Assembly (NCBI GenBank): GCA_964540965.1
Contig: CAZIOT010000022.1
Location: 1-49,332, forward strand
Direction: 5' to 3'
DNA from: JADYZU01 sp964540965
Lineage (GTDB): Bacteria > Pseudomonadota > Alphaproteobacteria > Rhodobacterales > Rhodobacteraceae
Length of the DNA: 49,332 nt
Shown here: positions 30,690 through 38,945 of the stretch, one piece after another
Position numbering within the stretch: position 1 is the first letter of the stretch
How the letters are laid out: each line of letters starts with the position of its first letter
Made by a program: the position numbers and the translations under genes
The notes under the pieces: model-generated
Seen by the model: the letters and a program-made list of their open reading frames with translations, nothing else
What the model was told of the DNA's origin: nothing
The model's database searches: none

Positions 30690-31970
30690 TTGAAGTATAT
30701 GTTGACCTACGACCTGATGGAAAGCCTGCGCAACACCAACCAGTGGCTCGGGGCCACTGCGCGGGCCTGGGGCGCCTATCCGATGATGTCGGTTTTCGCC
30801 AATCCGATGGTCGAGCTGGTCAAGGCCTGGGGCGAGGTGACCGAGCGCAGTTTCGAACGCATGGTGGTCAAGCCCGACTGGGGCATCCCCACCGTCACCG
30901 TCGAGGACGGCAAGGATCACACGGTCCGGATCATGACCGTGGTGGAAAAGCCCTTCGGCAACCTGATCCATTTCAAGGTGCCCGGGCGCGAGGTGCGGCC
31001 GCGCCGCGTTCTTCTGGTCGCGCCGATGTCGGGGCATTACGCCACCCTGCTGCGCAAGACCGTCATCAGCCTTCTCCCCGATTGCGAGGTCTTCGTCACC
31101 GACTGGCACAATGCCCGCGACATTCCGGTCAGCGCCGGCAAGTTCGATGTCGATGACTATACGCTTTATCTTGTCGACTTCATGAAGGCGCTGGGACCGG
31201 ACATCCATGTCATGGCCATCTGCCAGCCGGCGCCGCTGGCGCTTGCCGCGACCGCGCTTCTGGCCGAAGACGACCCGGCAGCGCAGCCGCGCAGCCTGAC
31301 CCTGATCGGCGGGCCGATCGACCCCGATGCCAACCCGACCGAGGTCACCGATTTCGGCAACCGCATGACCATGGGGCAATTGGAAAAGATCGCCGTGCAG
31401 CAGGTCGGCTTCAAATATGCCGGCGTCGGGCGGCTGGTCTATCCGGGGCTGCTGCAGCTTGCCTCGTTCATCTCGATGAACGCCAAGACCCATGCCGAGG
31501 CGTTTTCCGAACAGATCCTGCGCGTCGCCCGCGGCGAGGCCTCGGACCAGGACAAGCACAACGTCTTTTACGACGAATATCTTGCCGTGATGGACATGAC
31601 GGCGGAATTCTACCTTTCGACCGTCGAGCGGATCTTCAAGAACCGCGAGATCGCCCGCAATGTCTTTGCGGTGAACGGAAGGCCGGTGGATTTCGGCAAG
31701 ATCACCACTGTCGCGGTCAAGACCGTCGAGGGCGAGGAGGACGACATCTCTGCCCCCGGCCAGTGCCGCGCCGCGCTGGGCCTTCTGACCGGCCTGCCCG
31801 AGGCGAAGAAGGCCTGGCATCTGGAACGCGGCGCCGGGCATTACGGCATCTTCGCCGGCAAGAGCTGGCGCAACAACATCCGGCCGCTGGTGCTGCGCTT
31901 CATCGACGCCAATTCCGACGCGCCCGTCGCGCAACGCAAGCCGCGCCCGCGGCCGCGCGTGGTGGCCTGA
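30690..31970 (+). CDS. phaZ: Intracellular polyhydroxyalkanoate depolymerase
   Basis: 426 residues from TTG 30690 (MKYMLTYDLMESLRNT; GAAGG 8 bases upstream) or 423 from ATG 30699. It hydrolyses native intracellular PHB granules. Markers: PRRVLLVAPMSGHYATLLRKTVISLLP, VFVTDWHNARDIPVS, and the catalytic Cys-type box HVMAICQPAPLALAA, with GGPIDPDANPTEV and ERGAGHYGIFAGKSW near the catalytic His. The Cys nucleophile in place of Ser is the norm for this family. Divergent from phaC. A hairpin-containing repeat follows. Confidence 0.94.
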   Translation: MKYMLTYDLMESLRNTNQWLGATARAWGAYPMMSVFANPMVELVKAWGEVTERSFERMVVKPDWGIPTVTVEDGKDHTVRIMTVVEKPFGNLIHFKVPGREVRPRRVLLVAPMSGHYATLLRKTVISLLPDCEVFVTDWHNARDIPVSAGKFDVDDYTLYLVDFMKALGPDIHVMAICQPAPLALAATALLAEDDPAAQPRSLTLIGGPIDPDANPTEVTDFGNRMTMGQLEKIAVQQVGFKYAGVGRLVYPGLLQLASFISMNAKTHAEAFSEQILRVARGEASDQDKHNVFYDEYLAVMDMTAEFYLSTVERIFKNREIARNVFAVNGRPVDFGKITTVAVKTVEGEEDDISAPGQCRAALGLLTGLPEAKKAWHLERGAGHYGIFAGKSWRNNIRPLVLRFIDANSDAPVAQRKPRPRPRVVA

Positions 31971-32009
31971 GGGGCGGCGCCGGTCCTGGCGGACCGGCGG
32001 AAGGAAGAA

Positions 32010-32123
32010 GGGGGGCCTTCCGCCCCCCTCTTGCGCGTGCCGCGCAATTCACCCCCCGAGGATATTTTCGGACGAAGAATGAGGACAGAGCGTCCCTTTC
32101 TCATTCTTCGTCTCAAAATATCC
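32010..32123. repeat. Hairpin plus 39-bp repeat, copy B, with an inverted partner
   Basis: GGGGGG...CCCCCC stem from 32010, then a 39-base segment (32045-32083) identical to 20054-20092. A further arm at 32100-32123 is the inverted copy of the last 24 bases of the segment with two mismatches, so the whole unit can fold into a long gapped hairpin around AGGACAGAGCGTCCCTTT. It lies between phaZ and the convergent hydrolase gene. Confidence 0.75.
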
Positions 32124-32203
32124 CCGCCGGAGGCAAACCCGAGGAGGAGCGCGAAGCGCGACGACGAGACAAGGACTCGTGCGCGCAAGCGCACTCCGCA
32201 GGA

Positions 32204-32893
32204 TCAGCGCAGGACCAGCGGTTGCCGCAGCCAGTCGGTCAGCGCGGCCGTCACCGCCTCGGGCGCTTGCAGGGTTGGCCAGCGGCCGGCGCCGTCGATC
32301 ACCCGCAAGGCGGCAAGGGGGATCATCGCGGCGGTATGTTCATGCCGCCGCACCGGCAGCACATCATCCGCAGCGCCGCACAAGACCAGCGCCGGCTGGC
32401 GGATGCGGCGCAGGGCGGCTTGCTGGTCGGGGCGGCGTTGCAGCATCCGGGTCTGGCGCACGAACGCCTCGGGGCCGAGAGCCGCGGCCATCGCAGCGAG
32501 GCAGCCGGCAAGGTCGGCATCCCCGGTCACATTGTCGGCCGCCAAAGCCTCGGTCAGGCGGCCGGCGCGGGCGGCGACGATATGCGCCTCGCGCGCGGCG
32601 GCCTGCACCGGGGTTTCGGCCAGGGGCGTCGCCGCGATCAGCGCGATGCGCTGCACCCGGTCGGGTGCGCGGGCGAGCAGGTCGAGCGCCACCGCGCCGC
32701 CCAGCCCGGCGCCGGCCAGCGCGAATTGCCGCGGCAACAGCGGCAGGAGGGCGGCCGCCACCGTCTCGACCCGGTCGCCGGGGGCGAGCGGCGCCACCGT
32801 TACCGGCCTGTCGCGGGCGATCGCCGCCACCTGCGGCGCGAACAGCCGCGCATCGGTCATGAAATCCGGCAACAGGACCAGCGGTTCGGCCAT
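32204..32893 (-). CDS. Alpha/beta-hydrolase fold protein lacking catalytic Ser and His
   Basis: 229 residues from ATG 32893. The fold is clear: PLVLLPDFMTDARLFAPQV, the nucleophile-elbow region LAGAGLGGAVALDLLARAP, RIALIAATP, LVLCGAADDVLPV and IDGAGRWPTLQAPEAV. The elbow reads G-A-G-L-G, so Gly63 replaces the usual Ser/Cys/Asp, and Arg204 stands where the catalytic His belongs (GAGHWP in relatives). Asp176/177 remains. The protein is thus probably a non-hydrolytic member or a decaying gene. Frame and codon use are intact. Convergent with phaZ. Confidence 0.82.
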   Translation of the reverse strand: MAEPLVLLPDFMTDARLFAPQVAAIARDRPVTVAPLAPGDRVETVAAALLPLLPRQFALAGAGLGGAVALDLLARAPDRVQRIALIAATPLAETPVQAAAREAHIVAARAGRLTEALAADNVTGDADLAGCLAAMAAALGPEAFVRQTRMLQRRPDQQAALRRIRQPALVLCGAADDVLPVRRHEHTAAMIPLAALRVIDGAGRWPTLQAPEAVTAALTDWLRQPLVLR

Positions 32894-33123
32894 CGCCCCG
32901 TTCCTTTCGGGCTGACTGCGCAGCGGACTGAAGCGGTTCCGCGGCAAAGGTCAAGGGCGGCAGGCGGGGAAACATTGCCCGGCTTTCCCGGCCGGTCCCC
33001 GTGCCGAAAAGCCGCAATCGCAGGGCCTGCCGCGGCGGGACTTTCCCCCTCGCCCCATGTGCAAGCGCATGGTAAGGACCGCGAAACCGGAAATCCGGCA
33101 CCATTTTCCCAGGGAGTTGCCCC

Positions 33124-33921
33124 GTGCGTCGTATTGCCCTTGCCGCGATCCTGATCTCGACCGCCGCCTCGGCGCAGGCGCTGACCTGCGGCAGCGATGC
33201 CTCGGGCTTTGCCCAGTGGAAGGCCGATTTCGCCGCGGTGGCGCAGCAGAACGGCGTCGGACCGGCGGGGCTGGCGGCGCTGGCCAATGCGCAATATGCG
33301 ACGCGGACGATCAATGCCGACCGCAACCAGACCGGCGTGCGCTATGCGCTGGACGAATTCATCCGCATCCGCCTTGGCTCGATCGACGGGTTCGCGGCGC
33401 AGGCCCGCCAGCGGCTTGGGGCGAACCGGGCGCTGTTCGACAGCCTGACCGCCACCTATGGCGTGCCGGCGGGGGTGCTGCTGGCGATCCATGGCATGGA
33501 AACCGGCTTTGGCAACAACATGGGGTCCGAGAACATCGTCAACTCGATCACCACCATGGCCTATGATTGCCGGCGGTCGGACTTCTTTCTGCCGCACGCG
33601 CTGGCTGCGCTGCAGCTGATCGACTACGGGGTGCTGTCGCCCGACCAGATCGGCGCCTTTCATGGCGAATTGGGCCATACCCAGTTCCTGCCCGGCAACG
33701 CGCTGGCCTATGGCCGCGACGGCAACGGCGATGGCCGGGTCGATTTCTACAATATGGCCGATGCCATGGCCTCGACCGCCAATTACCTGATGCAGAAGGG
33801 CTGGCAGGCCGGGGTCGGCTATCAGCAGGGCGAGCCGAATTTCGCCGTGCTGAACGAATGGAACGCCGCGACCGTCTATCAGCAGGCCATCGCGCTGGCC
33901 GGTCTGGCGATCGGGAACTAG
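33124..33921 (+). CDS. MltB-family lytic murein transglycosylase
   Basis: 265 residues from GTG 33124 (AGGGAG upstream), with signal peptide MRRIALAAILISTAASAQA. The SLT2/MltB-like domain contains LAIHGMETGFGNNMGSENIV with the catalytic Glu in GMETGFG, then ALAALQLIDYG, SPDQIGAFHGELGHTQFLPGNAL, GRDGNGDGRVDFYN and MASTANYLMQKGW. It cleaves peptidoglycan glycan strands with formation of 1,6-anhydro-muropeptides. No C-terminal peptidoglycan-binding domain and no lipobox, so it is a soluble periplasmic form. Shorter than E. coli MltB. Confidence 0.9.
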   Translation: MRRIALAAILISTAASAQALTCGSDASGFAQWKADFAAVAQQNGVGPAGLAALANAQYATRTINADRNQTGVRYALDEFIRIRLGSIDGFAAQARQRLGANRALFDSLTATYGVPAGVLLAIHGMETGFGNNMGSENIVNSITTMAYDCRRSDFFLPHALAALQLIDYGVLSPDQIGAFHGELGHTQFLPGNALAYGRDGNGDGRVDFYNMADAMASTANYLMQKGWQAGVGYQQGEPNFAVLNEWNAATVYQQAIALAGLAIGN

Positions 33922-33938
33922 GGCGCCCGGGCAGCGGC

Positions 33939-34772
33939 CTATCCCTCGAGCCCGCGGCGATAGTCCTGCGGCGACTGGCCGGTCAACCGGCGGAAGCTGC
34001 GGCTGAAATAGGACGGGTCGGCGTGGCCGACGGTCCAGCCGATCTCCTGCACGCTCATCCTTGTGTAGGCGAGCAGGCGGCAGGCCTCGTGCAGGCGCTG
34101 CGCTTCGATCCGCGCATGGGCCGACTGGCCGGTCGCCGCCTGGCACAGCCGGTTGAGGTGCCGCGCCGACAGCGCCAGCGCCGCGGCGTGACGTTCGACC
34201 GTCCAGCCGTCGCGCAGGCGGGCGCGGATCTGCGCCTCGAACCGGGCAAGGCGGGGATCGGCGGCGCCCGCCCCCTGCCCCGCACCGTCGAAGACGCGGG
34301 CGAGTGCCAGCGCCGCCAGCGCCCGCAGTTCCATGTCGCGAAAGTCCGATGCGCCGGCCCAGGCGGTGACGAGGGATTCGAACACCCGGCCGACGGTCTC
34401 GTCCGCCGCCAGCACCGCCGGGCGGCGGGCGGCGTCGCCGATCCGTTGCCCGGCGCCGAACAGGGACGGATGATCCTTGACCGGCAGGGTCAGGACATAG
34501 CCATCGGTGCCGGCGGAAAAGGAAAAGCCGTGGACACAGCCCGGCGGCAGGTTCAGCGCCACCGGCGTTTCCGGCGCAAGGCGGGCGCCGTCAAGGAACA
34601 GGGTGACCTGCCCGGCACGCAGATAGAACAACTGGTGCAGGGCCGGGTGCCGGTGCGGCGCGATGGTCCAGTCCAGCCCGGCGGCACGGTCGATGATGCG
34701 TTCGACATGCAGGAGGTCGGGAAAGGGCTGCGCCTCTCCATATAGCTGCCAGGCGGGGATCGGCGTACTCAT
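33939..34772 (-). CDS. AraC-family transcriptional regulator, PobR-like
   Basis: 277 residues from ATG 34772. An N-terminal cupin sensor (TIAPHRHPALHQLFYLRAGQVTLFLDG, LNLPPGCVHGFSFSAGTDG) is followed by a C-terminal AraC double helix-turn-helix (TVERHAAALALSARHLNRLCQAATG, then LLAYTRMSVQEIGWTVGHADPSYFSRSFRR). Divergent from pobA, the typical place of the 4-hydroxybenzoate-responsive activator. 4-hydroxybenzoate as ligand is inferred from this context. Confidence 0.9.
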   Translation of the reverse strand: MSTPIPAWQLYGEAQPFPDLLHVERIIDRAAGLDWTIAPHRHPALHQLFYLRAGQVTLFLDGARLAPETPVALNLPPGCVHGFSFSAGTDGYVLTLPVKDHPSLFGAGQRIGDAARRPAVLAADETVGRVFESLVTAWAGASDFRDMELRALAALALARVFDGAGQGAGAADPRLARFEAQIRARLRDGWTVERHAAALALSARHLNRLCQAATGQSAHARIEAQRLHEACRLLAYTRMSVQEIGWTVGHADPSYFSRSFRRLTGQSPQDYRRGLEG

Positions 34773-34865
34773 GTCCGGAAAGTGCCACAACCGGGCCGCT
34801 CCGTCCATTCCTCGCCACGGACCCCTCCCCTATCTTGCCGCGACTTTCGCCAGGGAGGGCCGTTC

Positions 34866-36035
34866 ATGAAAACCCAGGTCGCCATCATGGGCGGCGGGCC
34901 GTCCGGCCTGCTTCTGTCGCAACTGCTGAACCGAGCCGGCATCGCGACCGTGGTGCTTGAGCGCAGGAGCCGCGACTATGTGCTGTCGCGGATCCGCGCC
35001 GGGGTGCTGGAATACACCACCGTCGATCTTCTGCGCGAGGCCGGGGCCGGGGCGCGGATGGAGGCCGAGGGCATTCCCCATGACGGCTGCCATATCGCCA
35101 GTGGCGACCGCATGCAGCGGATCGACTTTCACGACTCCTGCGGCCGGCGGGTCATGGTCTATGGCCAGACCGAGGTGACGCAGGATCTGTATGCTGCGCA
35201 GGATGCCATCGGCGCCACCATCCTCACCGAGGCCGAGGACGTGGCGCTGCATGATGTCACCGGCGACCGGCCCTTCGTCACCTTCGTCAAGGACGGCGCG
35301 AGCCATCGCCTCGATTGCGACTGGATCGCCGGCTGCGACGGTTTTCACGGCGTCAGCCGCCCGGCGATCCCGGCCGAAGTCCGGCGCGAGTTCGAAAAGG
35401 TCTATCCTTTTGGCTGGCTGGGCATCCTGTCGCGCACCCCGCCGATGGCCGAGGAGCTGATCTATGCCCGTTCGGACCGCGGGTTCGCGCTGGCGTCGAT
35501 GCGCAATCCGATGCTGTCGCGCTACTACATCCAGGTGCCGCTGACCGACCGGGTCGAGGATTGGTCGGATGACGCCTTCTGGACCGAGTTTCGCGCCCGG
35601 ATGCCCCCGGCCGCGGTGCAGGGGCTGGTCACCGGCGCCTCGGTCGAGAAATCCATCGCGCCCCTGCGGTCCTTCGTCAGCGAACCGATGCGCTGGGGTC
35701 GGCTGTTCCTGTGCGGCGACGCCGCCCATATCGTGCCGCCGACCGGGGCCAAGGGGCTGAACCTGGCCGCCTCGGACGTGTTCTATCTGTCCGAGGCGCT
35801 GGTCGCCCATTACCGCAACGGCACCATGGCCGGCATCGACGGCTATTCTGCCCGGGCGCTGGCGCGGGTCTGGCAGGCCATGCGGTTTTCCTGGTCGATG
35901 ACGACGATGCTGCACCGCTTTCCCGACCACACCGACTATGACCGCCGGATGCAGGAGGCGGAACTTGCCGCGCTGGAAACGCAGGCCACCGCGCGGCGGA
36001 TGCTGGCTGAAAGCTATACCGGACTGCCGTTCTGA
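34866..36035 (+). CDS. pobA: 4-hydroxybenzoate 3-monooxygenase
   Basis: 389 residues (Pseudomonas enzyme 394). FAD-dependent conversion of 4-hydroxybenzoate to protocatechuate with NAD(P)H and oxygen, feeding the beta-ketoadipate pathway. Visible: FAD fingerprint VAIMGGGPSGLLLSQLL, SRIRAGVLEYTTVDLLREAG, FAD/NADPH DG motif WIAGCDGFHGVSRPAI, GWLGILSRTPP, and GDAAHIVPPTGAKGLNLAASD (FAD ribityl). ATG 34866 follows GGGAGGG. The 94-bp gap to the AraC gene is the regulatory region. The stop lies 5 bases from the 3' end of the convergent tRNA-Leu. Confidence 0.96.
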   Translation: MKTQVAIMGGGPSGLLLSQLLNRAGIATVVLERRSRDYVLSRIRAGVLEYTTVDLLREAGAGARMEAEGIPHDGCHIASGDRMQRIDFHDSCGRRVMVYGQTEVTQDLYAAQDAIGATILTEAEDVALHDVTGDRPFVTFVKDGASHRLDCDWIAGCDGFHGVSRPAIPAEVRREFEKVYPFGWLGILSRTPPMAEELIYARSDRGFALASMRNPMLSRYYIQVPLTDRVEDWSDDAFWTEFRARMPPAAVQGLVTGASVEKSIAPLRSFVSEPMRWGRLFLCGDAAHIVPPTGAKGLNLAASDVFYLSEALVAHYRNGTMAGIDGYSARALARVWQAMRFSWSMTTMLHRFPDHTDYDRRMQEAELAALETQATARRMLAESYTGLPF

Positions 36036-36040
36036 CCTGA

Positions 36041-36124
36041 TGGTGCCCACGGCGGGACTTGAACCCGCACGGCCGAGGCCAGGGGATTTTAAGTCCCCGG
36101 TGTCTACCATTCCACCACGCGGGC
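36041..36124 (-). tRNA. tRNA-Leu (TAA)
   Basis: 84 nt with CCA, on the minus strand. Acceptor GCCCGCG pairs with CGTGGGC (one G-U). The anticodon stem GGGGA/TCCCC has loop CTTAAAA giving anticodon TAA. The long variable arm TGGCCTCGGCC marks a class II tRNA. It reads UUA/UUG leucine codons, rare in this G+C-rich genome. Confidence 0.95.
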
Positions 36125-36173
36125 GCCGGATGCGGCCTAGCATGGCGGCGGCGGCGGGGAAAGCCGGGCATGC

Positions 36174-36200
36174 AAAAAGGGGCCCCGAAGGGCCCCTTTC
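36174..36200 (-). terminator. Intrinsic terminator of the RTX-like gene
   Basis: Minus strand: stem AAAGGGGCCC / GGGCCCCTTT with loop TTCG, followed by TTTTTGC. Strong, 18 bases after the stop of the RTX-like gene. Confidence 0.88.
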
Positions 36201-36217
36201 CGTCCGGGCGGGCCGGA

Positions 36218-38194
36218 TCAGACGATGATGAAATCGTCGGCAGTCAGCGTCAGCCCGGCCGACAGATGGGCAAAGACCAGCGGCGTGTTGGCGCCGGTGC
36301 CGTCGATGTCGAACAGCAGGTCGCCCGAGTCGCTGTCATACATGATCCGGGTGGTTGCCAGGGTGGCGGCGCTTTCGGTCACGATCTCGAACGCGTCGGC
36401 GGCTAGCGGACCGGCGGCCAAACGGCTGAACACCGCATTCTCGAGCTCGATCTTGTCGGTGCCGTGTTCAAAGTCGGTGATCGTGTCGATATTGCCGTTG
36501 CGGGCCGAGGTCGAGAACACGAACACGTCGGCGCCGCCATTGCCGGTCATCGTGTCGGCACCAAAGCCGCCGTCCAGCCGGTTGGCGCCGTTGTTGCCAT
36601 TGAGGCCCTGGGCATATTTGTTGCCGGTCAGGTTGACGGACGAGGTGCCGGCGACATCGTTGGTGGCCAACAGTTCGATCTCGGCAGCAGCCGCCAGCTT
36701 GTAGCTGACAGCGGCCTGCACGATGTCGATGCCGCCGCCGACGACTTCCACGACGCGATCACCGGCGTTCGACAGCCAGTAGGTGTCGTTGCCGTCCTTG
36801 CCCGTCAGCACGTCGGCATCGCCGATCGACGAGGCCAGCCGGTTGTTGCCGGCATTGCCGATGATCTGCTGCGAGAACTCGTTGCCGGTCAGGAAGATGT
36901 TCGAGGTGCCGGCGGCATCTGCCGTCTTGAGGATTTCGACATCGACGCCGGCGCCCAGCGCATAGGTGACGGTGGTGATGACCGTGTCGACGGTGCCGCC
37001 GGTGGTGGTCTCGACGATCACGTCCGCGGCGCTGTCGACAAAGTAGCGGTCGTTGCCGTTGCCACCGATCAGGGTGTCGTTGCCGACACCGCCGTTCAGC
37101 GTGTCGACGCCTTCGCCGCCCGAGATCGTGTCGTTGCCCGATCCGCCCAGCAGGCGGTTGATCTGGTCGCTGCCGGTGATGTTGTCGTCGTATTCGGTGC
37201 CGATCACATGCTCGACGCTGCGGACCCGGTAGATGCCGTCAGGGCCATGGGGATTGTTGGTGAATTGCGCCGTGCCAAGGTCGAGATCGACGGTGAAGCC
37301 CAGCCCGTCGCTGCGGCCCGAGAGGTCGAGCGTGTCGTTGCCGCTGTCGCCGTTGATGTTGTCGCCAAGATCGTTGCCGAGGAAACGGATGATGTCGTCA
37401 CCAGAGCCGCCAAAGATGCTGTCCACGCCAGAGCCGCCGTTCAGCACGTCATTGCCCGACCCGCCGTACAGCGTATCGACATCGCCCGCGCCGGAAACCA
37501 CGTCATTGCCGGCGCCGCCGAACAGGATGTCGTTGCCGGCGCCGCCGTTCAGCACATCGTTGCCCGACTCGCCGTTGACCGTGTTGTAGGCCTGCCCGGA
37601 GAGCGAGAAATTGGCGACATAGGAATTGCCCGAGGGGATCGCCGCCCCGGCCACCGTGCTGATGCGGACGTAATAGGTGCCGGCGGTGGTCGCCGTCCAG
37701 GCCAGGAAGGAATCCTTGACGTCCACGCTGCCGGGGTCGACCAGCGGCCGGTTGTCGTTGGTCGCGACCTGGGTGACGCCGTCGGAGGCAAACAGGGTGA
37801 CGCGGGAATCAAAGCTGCTCGACAGGCCGTTGAAGCCATGGTCGATGTCGACGGTCAGCTTCTGGCCCGCCACCACATCAAAGCGGAACCACTGGTAGGA
37901 TCCGGTCGCCTCGATCACGGCCGAGGCATGCGGATCGACCGTCGAATTGGTGATGAAGGGGTTTTCCTGCACCGTCCACAGCGACAGACCGCCAGCGCCG
38001 GTCATGTCGAAGGCGGCCGTATGGGTGGCCCCGCTGACCTGTCCTGCGATCAGGAACGGCGTGTAGTCGCCGAAGATAAGGTCGTTGCCGGCGCCGCCGG
38101 CCAGCGTGCTGTCAAGGCCCGCAGCAGGCGTGCCGAGGATGTAGTCGCTGTGGATGGTGCCGGTGATTGTCGCCGGGGAAGAAAGGACGGACAC
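36218..38194 (-). CDS. RTX-type calcium-binding protein with pre-peptidase C-terminal domain
   Basis: 658 residues. No Sec signal peptide. Short RTX repeat start (TIHSDYILGTPAAGLDSTLAGGAGNDLIFGD), a PPC-like beta domain at about 75-210 (IEATGSYQWFRFDVVAGQKLTVDID, WTATTAGTYYVRIS), then blocks of GGxGNDxLxGG nonapeptides (NGGAGNDILFGGAGNDVVSG and later). The final region (GDLLFDIDGTGANTPLVFAHL, ending TADDFIIV) resembles the C-terminal secretion signal of type I exported proteins. Ca2+ would fold the RTX part outside the cell. No HlyB/HlyD genes are adjacent. No protease motif is seen. Function is probably surface or extracellular; exact role unknown. Confidence 0.85.
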   Translation of the reverse strand: MSVLSSPATITGTIHSDYILGTPAAGLDSTLAGGAGNDLIFGDYTPFLIAGQVSGATHTAAFDMTGAGGLSLWTVQENPFITNSTVDPHASAVIEATGSYQWFRFDVVAGQKLTVDIDHGFNGLSSSFDSRVTLFASDGVTQVATNDNRPLVDPGSVDVKDSFLAWTATTAGTYYVRISTVAGAAIPSGNSYVANFSLSGQAYNTVNGESGNDVLNGGAGNDILFGGAGNDVVSGAGDVDTLYGGSGNDVLNGGSGVDSIFGGSGDDIIRFLGNDLGDNINGDSGNDTLDLSGRSDGLGFTVDLDLGTAQFTNNPHGPDGIYRVRSVEHVIGTEYDDNITGSDQINRLLGGSGNDTISGGEGVDTLNGGVGNDTLIGGNGNDRYFVDSAADVIVETTTGGTVDTVITTVTYALGAGVDVEILKTADAAGTSNIFLTGNEFSQQIIGNAGNNRLASSIGDADVLTGKDGNDTYWLSNAGDRVVEVVGGGIDIVQAAVSYKLAAAAEIELLATNDVAGTSSVNLTGNKYAQGLNGNNGANRLDGGFGADTMTGNGGADVFVFSTSARNGNIDTITDFEHGTDKIELENAVFSRLAAGPLAADAFEIVTESAATLATTRIMYDSDSGDLLFDIDGTGANTPLVFAHLSAGLTLTADDFIIV

Positions 38195-38355
38195 GTGAAT
38201 TCTCCTGCCAAAGGACGAGATCTCTGCCGCCTTCCTGGCGGACTGCGGCGATGTAGCTTGTCAACCGCGGTGGCGGCGCGTCGCGTTTCGGGCGGCGGCA
38301 GTATCATTTCGTGGAGTTTTTGTGTCAGGCCGCCCCGGCGGCGAGGGGCCTTCGG

Positions 38356-38835
38356 TCAGCCGTCCCCCGCCATCCCGTCCTCCTTGACCGCCTGCATCGC
38401 GACATAGGTCGAGGTCGCGGCGACATGCGGCAGGGTCGAGATCGCCTCGGCCAGCACCCGGCGATAGGCGGTCATGCTGGCAGTGCGGACCTTGAGCAGA
38501 TAGTCGAAACTTGACGCGATCATGTGGCACTGCTCGATTTCCGCCACGCGCATCACCGCGGCATTGAAGGCGGCAAGCGCCGCCTCGCGCGTGTCCGACA
38601 GCTTGACCTCGACAAAGGCGACATGATCGCGGCCAAGGCGGATCGGGTCGATCAGCGCGCGATAGCCACGGATGACGCCGCTGTCCTCAAGCCGGCGCAG
38701 GCGCGCCTGCACCGGCGATTTCGACAGGCCGACACGGGCGGCAAGGTCGGTGACGGTGATGCGGCCATCGGTCGCCAGAACCTGCAGGATGCGCAGATCG
38801 AACGGGTCAAGGTCGGAAGGCGTTTCGGCTGGCAT
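38356..38835 (-). CDS. putR: Lrp/AsnC-family regulator of proline utilisation
   Basis: 159 residues. HTH half: LDPFDLRILQVLATDGRITVTDLAARVGLSKSPVQARLRRLEDSGVIRGY. C-terminal RAM domain: VAFVEVKLSDTREAALAAFNAAVMRVAEIEQCHMIASSFDYLLKV, ending ATSTYVAMQAVK. Divergent from putA, where PutR homologues of Rhodobacter and Agrobacterium activate putA in response to proline; the name rests on that placement. Confidence 0.9.
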   Translation of the reverse strand: MPAETPSDLDPFDLRILQVLATDGRITVTDLAARVGLSKSPVQARLRRLEDSGVIRGYRALIDPIRLGRDHVAFVEVKLSDTREAALAAFNAAVMRVAEIEQCHMIASSFDYLLKVRTASMTAYRRVLAEAISTLPHVAATSTYVAMQAVKEDGMAGDG

Positions 38836-38945
38836 TTCGCGGTTGTTCCAGTGCTTTGTCCTGCCAGCCGCACACTAGCGGGAAGAACGCCTGCTGCAAC
38901 CGCTGTATCCTGGGCAAATCCGTTTCCAGATCGCCCGGACCCGCC

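Noticed and set aside
30570..30698. Upstream extension of phaZ to about 30570
   Set aside because: Would overlap the phaC start and its promoter region; the TTG/ATG at 30690/30699 agree with family starts.
28847..31156. Long plus-strand frame spanning phaC antisense and the start of phaZ
   Set aside because: Covers two convincing pha genes; composition is Arg/Gly/His-rich without motifs.
36218..38194. Repetitive DNA of the RTX gene as a CRISPR array or tandem repeat element
   Set aside because: The repeats are coding nonapeptides, not conserved spaced DNA repeats.
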